Positions 8,075 to 16,144 of a stretch of 64,000 nt of DNA are shown piece by piece; position 1 is the first letter of the stretch; each line of letters begins with the position of its first letter. The stretch lies in contig CAVTQA010000048.1 of NCBI GenBank assembly GCA_963736715.1, positions 1 through 64,000 of the forward strand, written 5' to 3'. This DNA comes from AP-15 sp963736715. Lineage in GTDB: Bacteria; Pseudomonadota; Alphaproteobacteria; ATCC43930; CGMCC-115725. The notes under the pieces are model-generated. The model made no database searches. It saw only the letters and a list, made by a program, of their open reading frames with translations, and was not told the origin of the DNA. Made by a program: the position numbers and the translations under genes.

Positions 8075-9097
8075 ATGAGAATCGCCGGACTAGCCGCGTT
8101 CGTGGGTATGTCGGTCCTGTCGCTGGTGGCGCAATCGGCACCCGCCTCGGCCGAGACCGACTGTAAGGCCGTCGTCGCGCCGTCGCCCTTTGGTCCGGAC
8201 GATCAGACCGGCGCGACCAACCGCATTACCCCCGCCGTCACCAAGGCCGCCGCCGCCGAGATCCAGACCGGCGTCGTCACCTCGATGGCCAACAACCTCG
8301 TGGACGGCATACCGCTCTTCGGCACCCGTTTCAGCAAGACGATCCTGAGCAGCTTTGCCACAATGCCGGGCGCAGAATACGGCAACAACAAGCTCAGCTA
8401 TATGGAAGACACCTACCTCAGCCAGAGCCATGTCGGCACGCATATCGACGGCCTCGGCCACATCGGCATCCAAGACTGCTACTACAACCAGACGCCGATG
8501 GGAAAGTACGTCACCCAGAACTATCTCAAGCGGCTTGGTCTCGAGAACATCAAGACCTTCGCGACACGCGGCGTCATCATCGACGCGGTGAAGGTGTTTC
8601 AGGCCGCCGGCAAGCTGAAAGCCAACCCCGCCTGCAAGACCCCCTGCCTCGACGCGGGCTCGCTGATCACCGAAGCCGATCTGCAGGCTGGGCTGAAGAT
8701 GTACAACGTGACGCTGCGCGAGGCCGACGCGGTGTTCATCAACACCGGCTGGGGTGACCTGTTCAAGCAGTGGCCGGCCCAGAACGCGGCCTACAACAAG
8801 GGTGAACCCGGGATCAGCGAGTCGGCGGCGCAGTGGCTCGCCGCGCAGAAAGTGGTTGCCGTGGGCGCCGACACCTGGGCGGTCGAGGTGATCCCGGGCG
8901 AAAGGGAGGACATAGCCTTCCCGGTGCACAAGACGTTGATCACCGACAATGGCATCCACATCATCGAGAACGTGCGCACCGACCTGATTGCGGATGTCGC
9001 CGCAAAAACCGGCCGCGCCACCTTCTTCCTGTCGATGACGGTGCCCAAGGCGGTCGGGCTGACCGGCACCTTTGTCAACATCGAGGCGATCCAGTAG
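8075..9097 (+). CDS. Secreted cyclase/kynurenine-formamidase family hydrolase
   Basis: 340 residues with a Sec signal peptide (IAGLAAFVGMSVLSLVAQ, cleavage near PASA). The metal-binding signature SHVGTHIDGLGHIG at about residue 117 is the HxGTHxDxxxH motif of the cyclase family (Mn/Zn-dependent amidohydrolases such as bacterial kynurenine formamidase and isatin hydrolase). A downstream GWGDLFKQWP and GADTWAVEVIPG segment also fits. GGGAGGAGC lies just before the ATG. The next gene starts 3 bases after the stop, so it forms a unit with a ligand-binding protein and an MFS transporter, suggesting periplasmic hydrolysis coupled to uptake. Substrate unknown. Confidence 0.85.
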   Translation: MRIAGLAAFVGMSVLSLVAQSAPASAETDCKAVVAPSPFGPDDQTGATNRITPAVTKAAAAEIQTGVVTSMANNLVDGIPLFGTRFSKTILSSFATMPGAEYGNNKLSYMEDTYLSQSHVGTHIDGLGHIGIQDCYYNQTPMGKYVTQNYLKRLGLENIKTFATRGVIIDAVKVFQAAGKLKANPACKTPCLDAGSLITEADLQAGLKMYNVTLREADAVFINTGWGDLFKQWPAQNAAYNKGEPGISESAAQWLAAQKVVAVGADTWAVEVIPGEREDIAFPVHKTLITDNGIHIIENVRTDLIADVAAKTGRATFFLSMTVPKAVGLTGTFVNIEAIQ

Positions 9098-9100
9098 CGC

Positions 9101-10121
9101 ATGTCACCGCCGCCGGTGCTGCGGCGCCGGTTTTTCCTGGCCGGAATGCTCGCCTGCGGCTTCGGCCCCGCGAGGGCCGCGAGGGCCGAGACGCGGCGCT
9201 ACCGTATCGCCCTCGCCGATCTCGACGAGACGCCGGGTGTGACGTTGGAGGGGCTCGGCTTCACCGGTTCCGATCTGCGGCGCAGCTTCGAGCTGGCGGC
9301 GCGCACCTTGCCGGTCGACATGCTCTATTTCGACAATGCCGGCGACCCCGCCCGCGCCGTCGCCAATGCCGAGGCCGCGATTGCCGCCAAAGTCGACTTG
9401 CTGATCGAATACAACGCCGACGCCGAGGCGAATGCGGAGATCGCCCGCCGTCTCGCCGCCGCCGCCATCCCGGCGCTGGCGCTGGTCGATCCGCTGCCCG
9501 GCGCGCCGCTCTACGGGCCCGACAATCGCGCCGCCGGCCGTATCGCCGGGCGCGCTCTTGGTGATTTCGCGCGAGAAACCTGGCCGGACGAGCAGGTGCT
9601 CGGGGTGCTGATCGGTGACCTCGCCGATCCGGGCCCCGCCGTCAGCGATCGCGCGCAGGGCATCACCGAAGGCATCCACGAGTCGTTGCTCTCGCTGAAG
9701 CTCGCCTCGCTCGACACCGGAGGACAGCCGGTGCGCGCCGACGCGACTGTTGACGAAATTCCTGCAGACCCAGCGCGGCGAAAGGCTGCTGATTGCGACC
9801 CTCGACGACCTCGCCGCCGTCTACGCCAAGAACGCCATCGAGATGAACCGGCGGCAGAGTGACTGCATCATTGTGAGCCAAGGGCTCGACCCGAACATCC
9901 ACGGCGGCGCCAGCGAGAAGAAGGAGCTCGACCCCAACAACCGCGGCAGCGTGGTGCTCGGCTCGGTCGCCTACTACATGGACCGCTACGGCTACGACGT
10001 GCTGCCGCTCGCCTTGCGCCTGCTCGCCGGCGAAAAACTGCCGCCGCGCACGGTGACGAAACATGTTCTGGTCACGGCGGCCAACGTATTCCGGGAATAT
10101 CCGCCGTTTGACATGAATTGA
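9101..10121 (+). pseudogene. Periplasmic sugar-binding-like protein, frameshifted
   Basis: Starts 3 bases after the cyclase stop with a signal-like N-terminus (RRRFFLAGMLACGFG). It then reads like a LacI/periplasmic-binding-type fold (YRIALADLD, DAEANAEIARRLAAAAIPAL, GPDNRAAGRIAGRALGDFA). Near 9745 the homologous frame switches by one base; the continuation RGERLLIATLDDLAAVYAKN and SVVLGSVAYYMDRYGYDVLP runs to 10121. One indel therefore splits an approximately 340-residue protein. Whether it serves the adjacent MFS carrier or an ABC system elsewhere is not clear. Confidence 0.65.
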
Positions 10122-10287
10122 TGTGGCGCGGTTGAAACGGCGCGATGCCCCGGCGCGCGAGGAGCTTAAGAGTGCGGCCGGCCTTGTCGGCAAACCCCGG
10201 CATCGCCTTCCTGGCGCACCAGCCGAGACGGCTTTAAGCTGGCTCATCGGGAAAGCCCGAAAGGCCTCTACCCGGAGGGAGCCCAGC

Positions 10288-11587
10288 TTGACGTTGCCGC
10301 AATCACGACCTGGCGGGAGCCGGCTGCATTACGCCTGGATCATCGTTGCGGTCACCTTTGTCGCGGTTATCGTGACCGCCGGGGTGCGCGCGACACCGGG
10401 CGTGCTGATCGTGCCGCTCGAAGAGGAATTCCATTGGTCGCGGGCGACGATCTCGTTCGCGCTCGGCATCAACCTCCTCCTTTATGGGGCGATCGGCCCC
10501 TTCGCCGCGGCGATAATGGACCGCTTCGGGGTGCGCCGGACGATGATCCTGTCATTCGCGGCGAGCGCTGCGGGTGTCGCGCTGACCCCGACGATGGCCC
10601 AGCCTTGGCAATTGATCCTGCTGTGGGGCTGCATCGTCGGCCTCTCCACCGGCTTTATCGGCGCTTATCTGGCGGCGTTCATCGCCGCGCGCTGGTTTCG
10701 CACGCATGAGGGTCTCGTCGTCGGCGTTCTGACCTCGGGCTATGCCGCCGGCCAGCTCGTCTTCCTGCCGACGATGGCGGCGCTCGTCACGCATGGCGGC
10801 TGGCGGCTGATGTCGCTGGTCCTGGCCGGCTCGATTGTCGTGCTGCTGCCGCTGCTGGCGCTGTTCATGCGCGACCGGCCGGAGGATCTCGGCCTCGCCG
10901 CCTACGGCACCGAGGGCAGGCCGCGGCCGCTGGCCTGCACCCCAGGGAAACCCCGTCGCGGTGGCGTTCCGTGCGCTCGGGACAGGCATAAGATTGCGCG
11001 ACTTCTGGCTGATCGCCGGCGGCTATTTCGTTTGCGGCGCCACGACCAACGGCCTGATCGGCACCCACCTGATCCCGGCATGCGTCGATCACGGGCTCAG
11101 CGAGGTCGCCGGCGCCGGCGTGCTCGCGGCGACCGGCGTCTTTGCCCTCATTGGCGGCACGGTCTCGGGCTGGCTCAGCGACCGCTGTGACAACCGGCTG
11201 CTGTTGTTTGCCTATTACGGATTGCGCGGTCTTTCGCTGCTGTATCTGCCGTTTGCCTTCGACATGTCGGTTTACGGGCTGTGGGCGTTCAGCATGGTCT
11301 ACGGCCTCGACTGGATCGCCAGCGGGCCGCCGACGGTGCGCCTCTTGAGCAATGTCGTCGGCGCCGAGCGGATCGGCATGATGGTCGCCTGGATCACCGT
11401 CATCCACCAGATCGGCAGCGCCTCCGCGGCCTATCTCGGCGGCCTCCTGCGCATCGCCTTCGGCACCTATCTCGAAGCCTTCATGATGTCCGGCATGCTG
11501 CTGCTCGCCGCCGCGATCATGGTGCTGTTCATCGGCGCCGGCCGCGGCACCCGCGAGCGGGAGGCCGTCGCGACCGCGGCGTTGTGA
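10288..11587 (+). pseudogene. MFS transporter, frameshifted
   Basis: A twelve-helix carrier with one frame change. The TTG at 10288 follows GGAGG by 9 bases and leads into HYAWIIVAVTFVAVIVTAG. The motif MDRFGVRRTMILSFA (loop 2-3) and the mid-protein MRDRPEDLGLAAYG are typical of monocarboxylate/oxalate-type MFS proteins. Around 10945, in a run of CCCC/GGG/AAA/CCCC, the frame shifts and continues as LRDFWLIAGGYFVCGATTNG to GTREREAVATAAL at 11587. It is last in the cyclase / binding protein / MFS unit. If the indel is an error, this is an intact exporter or importer of the cyclase substrate or product. Confidence 0.8.
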
Positions 11588-11653
11588 GAGATTGACTTGT
11601 TACACCGTTTTGGTCAAGTTGGTCTATCTGTGAGAAGCGCTCGAGGCGCAGTG

Positions 11654-11887
11654 ATGAGCGAAACTGTCAACTTGTACGAGGCGAAGACGAACCTTTCGAA
11701 GCTGGTCGACCGCGCCGCCGCCGGCGAAGAGATCGTTATCGCCAAGGCGGGAAAGCCGAAAGCCAAGCTGGTTCCTTACCGGACCGGCAAAAAGCGACGC
11801 GGTGGACGGAATCTGCTTGGAATCACCTACATCGCCGACGATTTTGATGCTCCGCTGCCGCCCGAGATACAGAAGTATTTCGAGTAG
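11654..11887 (+). CDS. Phd/YefM family antitoxin
   Basis: 77 residues. The N-terminal TVNLYEAKTNLSKLVDRAAA and EEIVIAKAGKPKAKLVPY are the classic Phd fold, which binds DNA and neutralises the toxin through its C-terminal tail. The ATG at 11654 starts in the usual place for the family. The toxin gene follows after 5 bases. A TTGAC...GTCAA inverted pair upstream (11591 onward) and the small palindrome TGTTACA at 11598 could be the autoregulatory operator, as is common for Phd, but this is inference. Confidence 0.9.
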   Translation: MSETVNLYEAKTNLSKLVDRAAAGEEIVIAKAGKPKAKLVPYRTGKKRRGGRNLLGITYIADDFDAPLPPEIQKYFE

Positions 11888-11892
11888 AGAGC

Positions 11893-12273
11893 GTGAGACT
11901 TCTGATCGATACGCATATCCTTCTGTGGTGGGATCGGCAGCTGCGACGCCTCTCGCGACCATTGCGGGCAGCTATAGAGGACGAGGCCAATGACATCTTT
12001 GTCAGCGCGGCCTCGATCTGGGAAATTGCGATCAAGCGCGCGATAGGCAAGCTGAGCTTCTGCCGCTCAATAGTCGACGCAGTGTCGGAGTTTGGTTTCG
12101 AGATTCTGTCAGTCACCGGCAGCCATGCGGAGCACGCCGGAGGGCTGCCGCGCCATCACAACGACCCGTTCGATCGGCTGATCATCGCCCAGGCATACCT
12201 CGAGGGAATGACGATCGGCACGCAGGATCGGCAGATGCAGCCTTATGGGGTCGCGCTGCTTGGCCTCGGTTGA
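11893..12273 (+). CDS. VapC-type PIN-domain toxin
   Basis: 126 residues. The PIN-domain acidic residues are visible: Asp6 in LLIDTHILLWW, Glu44 in SAASIWEIAIK, and Asp91/Asp94 in HHNDPFDRLIIAQA. These coordinate Mg in RNA-cleaving toxins. It lies 5 bases after the antitoxin gene and should be co-transcribed. The NDPFDRLIIAQA form belongs to the VapC subgroup paired with Phd-type antitoxins. The pair is intact although neighbours on both sides are decayed. Confidence 0.9.
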   Translation: MRLLIDTHILLWWDRQLRRLSRPLRAAIEDEANDIFVSAASIWEIAIKRAIGKLSFCRSIVDAVSEFGFEILSVTGSHAEHAGGLPRHHNDPFDRLIIAQAYLEGMTIGTQDRQMQPYGVALLGLG

Positions 12274-12309
12274 TCCTGCCGGGTTGCTTCGGAACAGGTG
12301 ATGACTTTC

Positions 12310-12880
12310 AATAAACCCCCTCAAGGTGATCGGCCAGAGCTGTTCGACGCGGCCCGCGCGGATGCCGACATCCCAGTCGTAGAGGTTGACGGTCGGGTCG
12401 CAATGGCCGGGGATGAGGCGGACTTGCCCCCCGGGGACGAGGCGGTTCGTGGCCCCCGAAATCTCGAGACAGCCGTGCTCGTCGGAGGCGCGCTCGTGGG
12501 TTGCGGCGGGCTCTTCGCACACCAGAGGCGGGCCCGGAATCGAAGGCGAGCGCCTTGAGGCCGGCGTCGACGATCGCGCGGTCTTGCGGCCGGCCGCCTC
12601 ATCACCGTCGCCCACACGGAAGAGGCTCGGCTCGAAGGCTTTTGTCGGGGCGCCGTCGCGGTCGAGGTTGCGGCCGTAATCGGCGTCCATGAAGATATAC
12701 TAGCCGTATTGCAGTTCGATGTAGACGCTGCTCGCCGCTTCGAACTCGAAGTACCGGTGCCGGCGCCGGTGACGGTCGGGCATGCGATGCCGTGACGCGC
12801 CAGGAGGTCGCGGGTCCGTCCGGCCTTGTTGGCGGCCCCGGCGATCGCCTGGCGGCGCTCCTCCCAGCCGCGCGGATATG
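12310..12880 (-). pseudogene. Partial, decayed copy of DSD1-family aldolase gene
   Basis: A ~570 bp stretch homologous to the C-terminal half of the intact gene at 19264-20388. Reading several minus-strand frames gives GWEERRQAIAGAANKAGRT, MDADYGRNLDRDGAPTKAFE, then GHCDPTVNLYDWDVGIRAGR and VEQLWPIT, all with counterparts in the intact gene. Several indels break the frame and the N-terminal half (including the PLP lysine) is missing. DNA identity to 19270-19830 is high by eye, so this is a recent partial duplication or the remains of a recombination. The rest of 12274-13126 shows no other gene. Confidence 0.8.
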
Positions 12881-13126
12881 GCGGCGGGGAGGTTCTGAAT
12901 GTGCAGTTCCGAACGTCAGTTGACATTCCTTCGATCGCCACCTTAAACCTCGCCGCGAAGCTGAGACGACCATTCGGCGGAATCGTATTGGCCTTTCCAG
13001 CTCCCAGGGTAGAACACCTTCCCGAACCGTCTTTTTCGAACCACGGCAACCGAACTCTTTGTCCTGCCCATGCCGGCCTCCCTGGATCGCGCCATCGAAA
13101 CACTCGGATGGATGGGCGGTAGGCGC

Positions 13127-14034
13127 ATGGCGAACGTGCCGCTCTGTTCGCTTTGGCTGAATCTGATCGTCATATCGGGAACCTGGGGCAGCAGCTTCGT
13201 TCTCGTGCGGCTGATTACCGAGTTGATGCACCCCTTTGCGTTCGCGGCGTCAAGAGGGTTCATCGCCATGTCGGCGCTGCTCGCTTGGCTAGCGTTGCGA
13301 AGCCGAACGCAGCTTGCTCACCACGAGCGGCCGCGGCGGGCGCTTCGAAAGAACATCCGTCACATGGTCGTCCTCGGGACCACCAACGGATGGCTCGCCA
13401 ACGTCTTGACCGCGATCGCAGTCAGCCGGGTCGACAGTGCCGTCGTCGCGATGCTGCAAGCGACCGTTCCGTTGATGGTCGCGGTATTGGCGCATTTTTT
13501 CTTTGTCGAAGAGCGCTTCCGAACCCGTCAAGTCATCGGGATCATGACCGGGTTGGCAGGCATTCTGCTGATCGTTGGGCCGGTCGCTGTCTTCGGGGGA
13601 CGGGGATCTCTGCTCGGCGTTGCCGCAATGCTTTTGACGGCGTTGTCATATGCGTGCGGAACCGTTTATGGCCGTCACATCGCCCCCACGAATCCGGTGG
13701 CGCTGGCCTGCGGCCAGCAGCGTGCGGCGCAATATTTGCCGGAATTATCTCCCTGATATTCGAGCCTCTGGCAGAGTGGAGCCAGCCCACCGAGACTTGG
13801 CTTTTGCTGGTCATCATCGGGGTCGTGTGCTCGGCGGTGCCGACGGCGCTCTATATGCGTCTTCTGGCGCGCGCCGCATCGGTTCCGGCCGCGCTCGTAG
13901 CTTATCTCCAGCCGGTCTGGGCAACCCTGCTGGGCTGGGCCATTCTCGGAGAGCAGGTCAGGGCGGTGGCGTGGCTGGGAACCGGGATCGTTATTCTCGG
14001 GATTGTCGCTACCACGCGCGAACAGTCGTCATGA
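13127..14034 (+). pseudogene. EamA/DMT family exporter, frameshifted
   Basis: A ten-helix drug/metabolite transporter in two frames. The first runs from WLNLIVISGTWGSSFVLVR to SYACGTVYGRHIAPTNPVAL. After about 13715 the second continues as AIFAGIISLIFEPLAEWSQP through AYLQPVWATLLGWAILGEQV to the stop at 14034. The two EamA repeats are therefore separated by one indel. Start candidates are ATG 13112 and 13127; neither has a strong ribosome-binding site. The substrate cannot be predicted. Confidence 0.8.
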
Positions 14035-14035
14035 T

Positions 14036-14773
14036 TTCTTTCATTCTGCCGTCTCGTACCCACCGCGTAGTGCCCCAGTCTGCGCATCTCATCGGCATTG
14101 GGCTTCATCGTCGCTTCAAAATTTTGCCAATCGGCCTCACTCAATTCCTCCCAACTGACGACCTCGAAAGGACGCCGCTATAGCATTGGCGAAGCAGCGG
14201 CTGCACCTGGAATAACGGGTAGCGGATATGGAATTCCACGGGCGAATTCGTGCGGGTTAGCCGAATATTGGTGAAGAGCGGACCGAACCAGGTTTCGGAC
14301 TCGATGATGCCTTCGAAATGCTCGTAACCCTGAGTTCGCGGAATGTTGGCGGGGCCTCGAGAAAGCAATGCCCAGCCCGGCGCCGTCCGCGCCAGATAGC
14401 CGCTCCAGATCTGCACGACCCCGGGTCTCGCGCGGGACGGCAAGAAAGGCGGGCGCCAAAGGCTTGACCGGGTCGGGCGCCAACTTCTCGAACAGCTGGC
14501 GAAATCCGGGGAACTGGGCGCCCCTGCAACGGGTACCAATCCTCGGCGCCTCCGTAGGTCCATGCAATCTCGACGCCGTCCCAGACCAAGCTGAAGCTCA
14601 GCGGCGGATAAATATACCACCCGAACGCCGAAGCAGCCGCGACGCTTCGCAATAGCGATAACCCCGGATGGGAAGCATGCCATCGGCCGAGCGGTCAGCC
14701 GGCCGCGGAGCCGGGGCGTCAGGGATGAGCCGGAAAAAATCGGCAGATGATTGTTTCGGCCTGCTTAGCCATC
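14036..14773 (-). pseudogene. DUF6065 family protein, multiply frameshifted
   Basis: Homology to DUF6065 continues through changing minus-strand frames: RLIPDAPAPRPADRSADGML, ASAFGWYIYPPLSFSLVWDG, EDWYPLQG, VVQIWSGYLARTAPGWALL, ANIPRTQGYEHFEGIIE, TWFGPLFTNIRLTRTNSPVE, EVVSWEELSEADWQNFEA. At least five single-base indels are needed, including one in a six-T run (14732-14737) near the N-terminus. Frame-corrected length is about 245 residues, usual for the family; the 3' end is approximate and reaches the EamA stop. Function of DUF6065 is unknown. It starts 39 bases after the repeat-peptide gene and is probably transcribed with it. Confidence 0.75.
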
Positions 14774-14811
14774 TCTGACACTCCGTTTTCCGCGGTAGAC
14801 CGTAGACGTTT

Positions 14812-15118
14812 CTAACGATGCGGCGGGAACTCGGCCGTTATGCAAGAGTCGCCGAGGCGCACCGTGCCGCGATCGGCGGTCTCGGGCTTGGGCTGCCGCA
14901 ACGGCGGGAATGCGGCGGTGATGCAAGAGTCGCCGAGCCGCACCGTGCCGCGGTCGGCGGTCTCGGGTTTGGGCTGCCGCAACGGCGGGAAGGCGGCGGT
15001 GATGCAAGCCGTCGCCGAGCCGCACCGTGCCGCGGTCGGCGGTCTCGGGTTTGGGCTGCCGCAGCGGCGGAAAGCTAGTCCGCATCAGAGCGGAGTTCAG
15101 TCGTTCGGTCGAGTTCAT
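14812..15118 (-). CDS. Three-repeat Cys-containing peptide, RiPP-precursor-like (one indel)
   Basis: AGGAG with 8-base spacing precedes the ATG at 15118. The product starts MNSTERLNSALMRTS and then has three near-identical 27-residue units: FPPLRQPKPETADRGTV plus RLGDSCITAA. The third unit ends RLGDSCITAEFPPHR before TAG at 14812. Each unit holds one Cys, in LGDSCIT. The first unit has one extra base, reading GACGGCTTGC against GACTCTTGC in the others. Removing it gives a 101-residue protein; as read, the frame slips after LGD and runs to 14765. A short leader with repeated small cores is how multi-core RiPP precursors look, and a DUF6065 gene follows. No known RiPP family was recognised; function is unknown. 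Confidence 0.65.
14841..15084. repeat. Tandem 81-bp repeat, three units
   Basis: Units start at 14841, 14922 and 15003 (period 81, third unit 82 because of one extra base). Units differ at only a few positions, which suggests recent expansion or gene conversion under coding constraint. The period is a multiple of three, in line with a coding repeat. Confidence 0.95.
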
Positions 15119-15569
15119 CTGGTGGTCTCCTCGATTGCGGTAAGAGCAAGATTGCTCCCCTTCAACGAGGCCGACATTCGCAGAGAGCGCAAGAAAGAAG
15201 CGTGAAAAATTTACTTTCACATCGTGAATAGTGGGTGAAACTCCGCTTTTCGGCATGTGACTTGCATATGTCAGGCAACATGCTTCACCTAACCCCACTC
15301 CCCGGCTGCAAATAGCTCGATTCTCGATTAGTCAACGTTTTGACGCTCCATTAACGGAAGCTTGGACACCGCTTCGGAAGTGGAAAAAACTGGTGGCAAC
15401 GCGTTCGAAAGCGTGAAAAGATCGTGAGCAGAACGGGAATTGGCCCGGTTTTAAAGAAGCCTGCCCGATAGAACAGGAGCGTGCGGAATGCAGCTATCTT
15501 GGCCACTCGATCGGGTACCGGCGGGTGTCGCTGATACGAGACCGGACCTCGAGATCCTCGCGCTGCCCA
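15119..15569. other. Divergent intergenic region between peptide gene and SciP-like gene
   Basis: 451 bases without a convincing gene. Two palindromes stand out: TTCAC-ATC-GTGAA (15215-15227), with further GTGAA at 15201 and 15234, and GTCAA-CGTT-TTGAC (15331-15344). They lie in the promoter zone of the peptide gene (minus) and upstream of the SciP-like gene (plus). Binding proteins are unknown. Confidence 0.4.
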
Positions 15570-15869
15570 ATGGAAACCGCTTCCGATGATCCACTGAGCA
15601 GGGCACTGCTCATGCAAAACCTGCCACCCCCGAACACCAAAAGATGGGTAGTGCGCCGCAAAGCTGCGGTGGTTGCTGCCGTGCGCAGCGGCGGCCTCAC
15701 GATCGAGGAGGCTTGCCGTGTCTACCAGTTGTCCGAGGAAGAGCTCCTCTCCTGGGACCGTGCGTTCGAACTCCATGGTCTTGCCGGGCTACGCGTTACT
15801 CGCATTCAGCAGTATCGCTCGCCGCGTCGTGCAAAGGTCGCGCTCCGCGTCGCTAAATTGGCCGATTGA
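15570..15869 (+). CDS. SciP-like DUF1153 transcriptional regulator
   Basis: About 99 residues. The family core is clear: TKRWVVRRKAAVVAAVRSGG, LTIEEACRVYQLSEEELLSW and LHGLAGLRVTRIQQYRS. In Caulobacter SciP is a small helix-turn-helix protein that represses CtrA-dependent promoters in the cell cycle. This copy keeps the RRKAAVV segment but its N-terminus (METASDDPLSRALLMQ) is not that of canonical SciP. It may be the cell's SciP or a diverged paralogue; the accessory setting favours a paralogue. The ATG at 15570 is chosen for length. Confidence 0.75.
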   Translation: METASDDPLSRALLMQNLPPPNTKRWVVRRKAAVVAAVRSGGLTIEEACRVYQLSEEELLSWDRAFELHGLAGLRVTRIQQYRSPRRAKVALRVAKLAD

Positions 15870-15876
15870 GGGCGTT

Positions 15877-16077
15877 ATGGACACGACCCTGGATAGTGCC
15901 TCCCCTCGTGACGGCGCCCATTATCGAGAAATCGCACAGAAGCTGCGCGACCTGGCCCACCAATGCCACTTTCCCGGAGCCAGACGGGAGCTGCTCAACC
16001 TAGCGGCGCGATTCGAGCGCAGAGCTGATCATTTCGCGTCGAGAGCGGAAATGCCTACCCGAGAGCACCCGCCGTAG
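15877..16077 (+). CDS. Small conserved hypothetical protein
   Basis: 66 residues, helical and charged: YREIAQKLRDLAHQCHFPGA then RRELLNLAARFERRADHFAS. Short proteins with this REIAQKLRDLA...RRELLxLAxxFERRADH pattern are widespread and unnamed in Rhizobiales and relatives. The ATG lies 8 bases after the SciP-like stop, so the two are probably co-transcribed. It may form a small coiled helical hairpin. Function unknown. Confidence 0.6.
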   Translation: MDTTLDSASPRDGAHYREIAQKLRDLAHQCHFPGARRELLNLAARFERRADHFASRAEMPTREHPP

Positions 16078-16144
16078 ATCTGGATGCGTCGGCGGGAAAG
16101 GCCGGCTGACCGGCGCCGGTCTCGGTTAACGAATTACGGCAGGG

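Noticed and set aside
14841..15084. CRISPR-like array
   Set aside because: Three units of 81 bases without spacers, inside a coding frame; no cas gene nearby.
14765..15298. Single 177-residue basic protein on the minus strand
   Set aside because: The second half (AVAAAQTRDRRPRHG type) is a shifted-frame reading of the repeat; restoring one base gives the three-unit peptide, which better explains the ribosome-binding site, stop and repeat structure.
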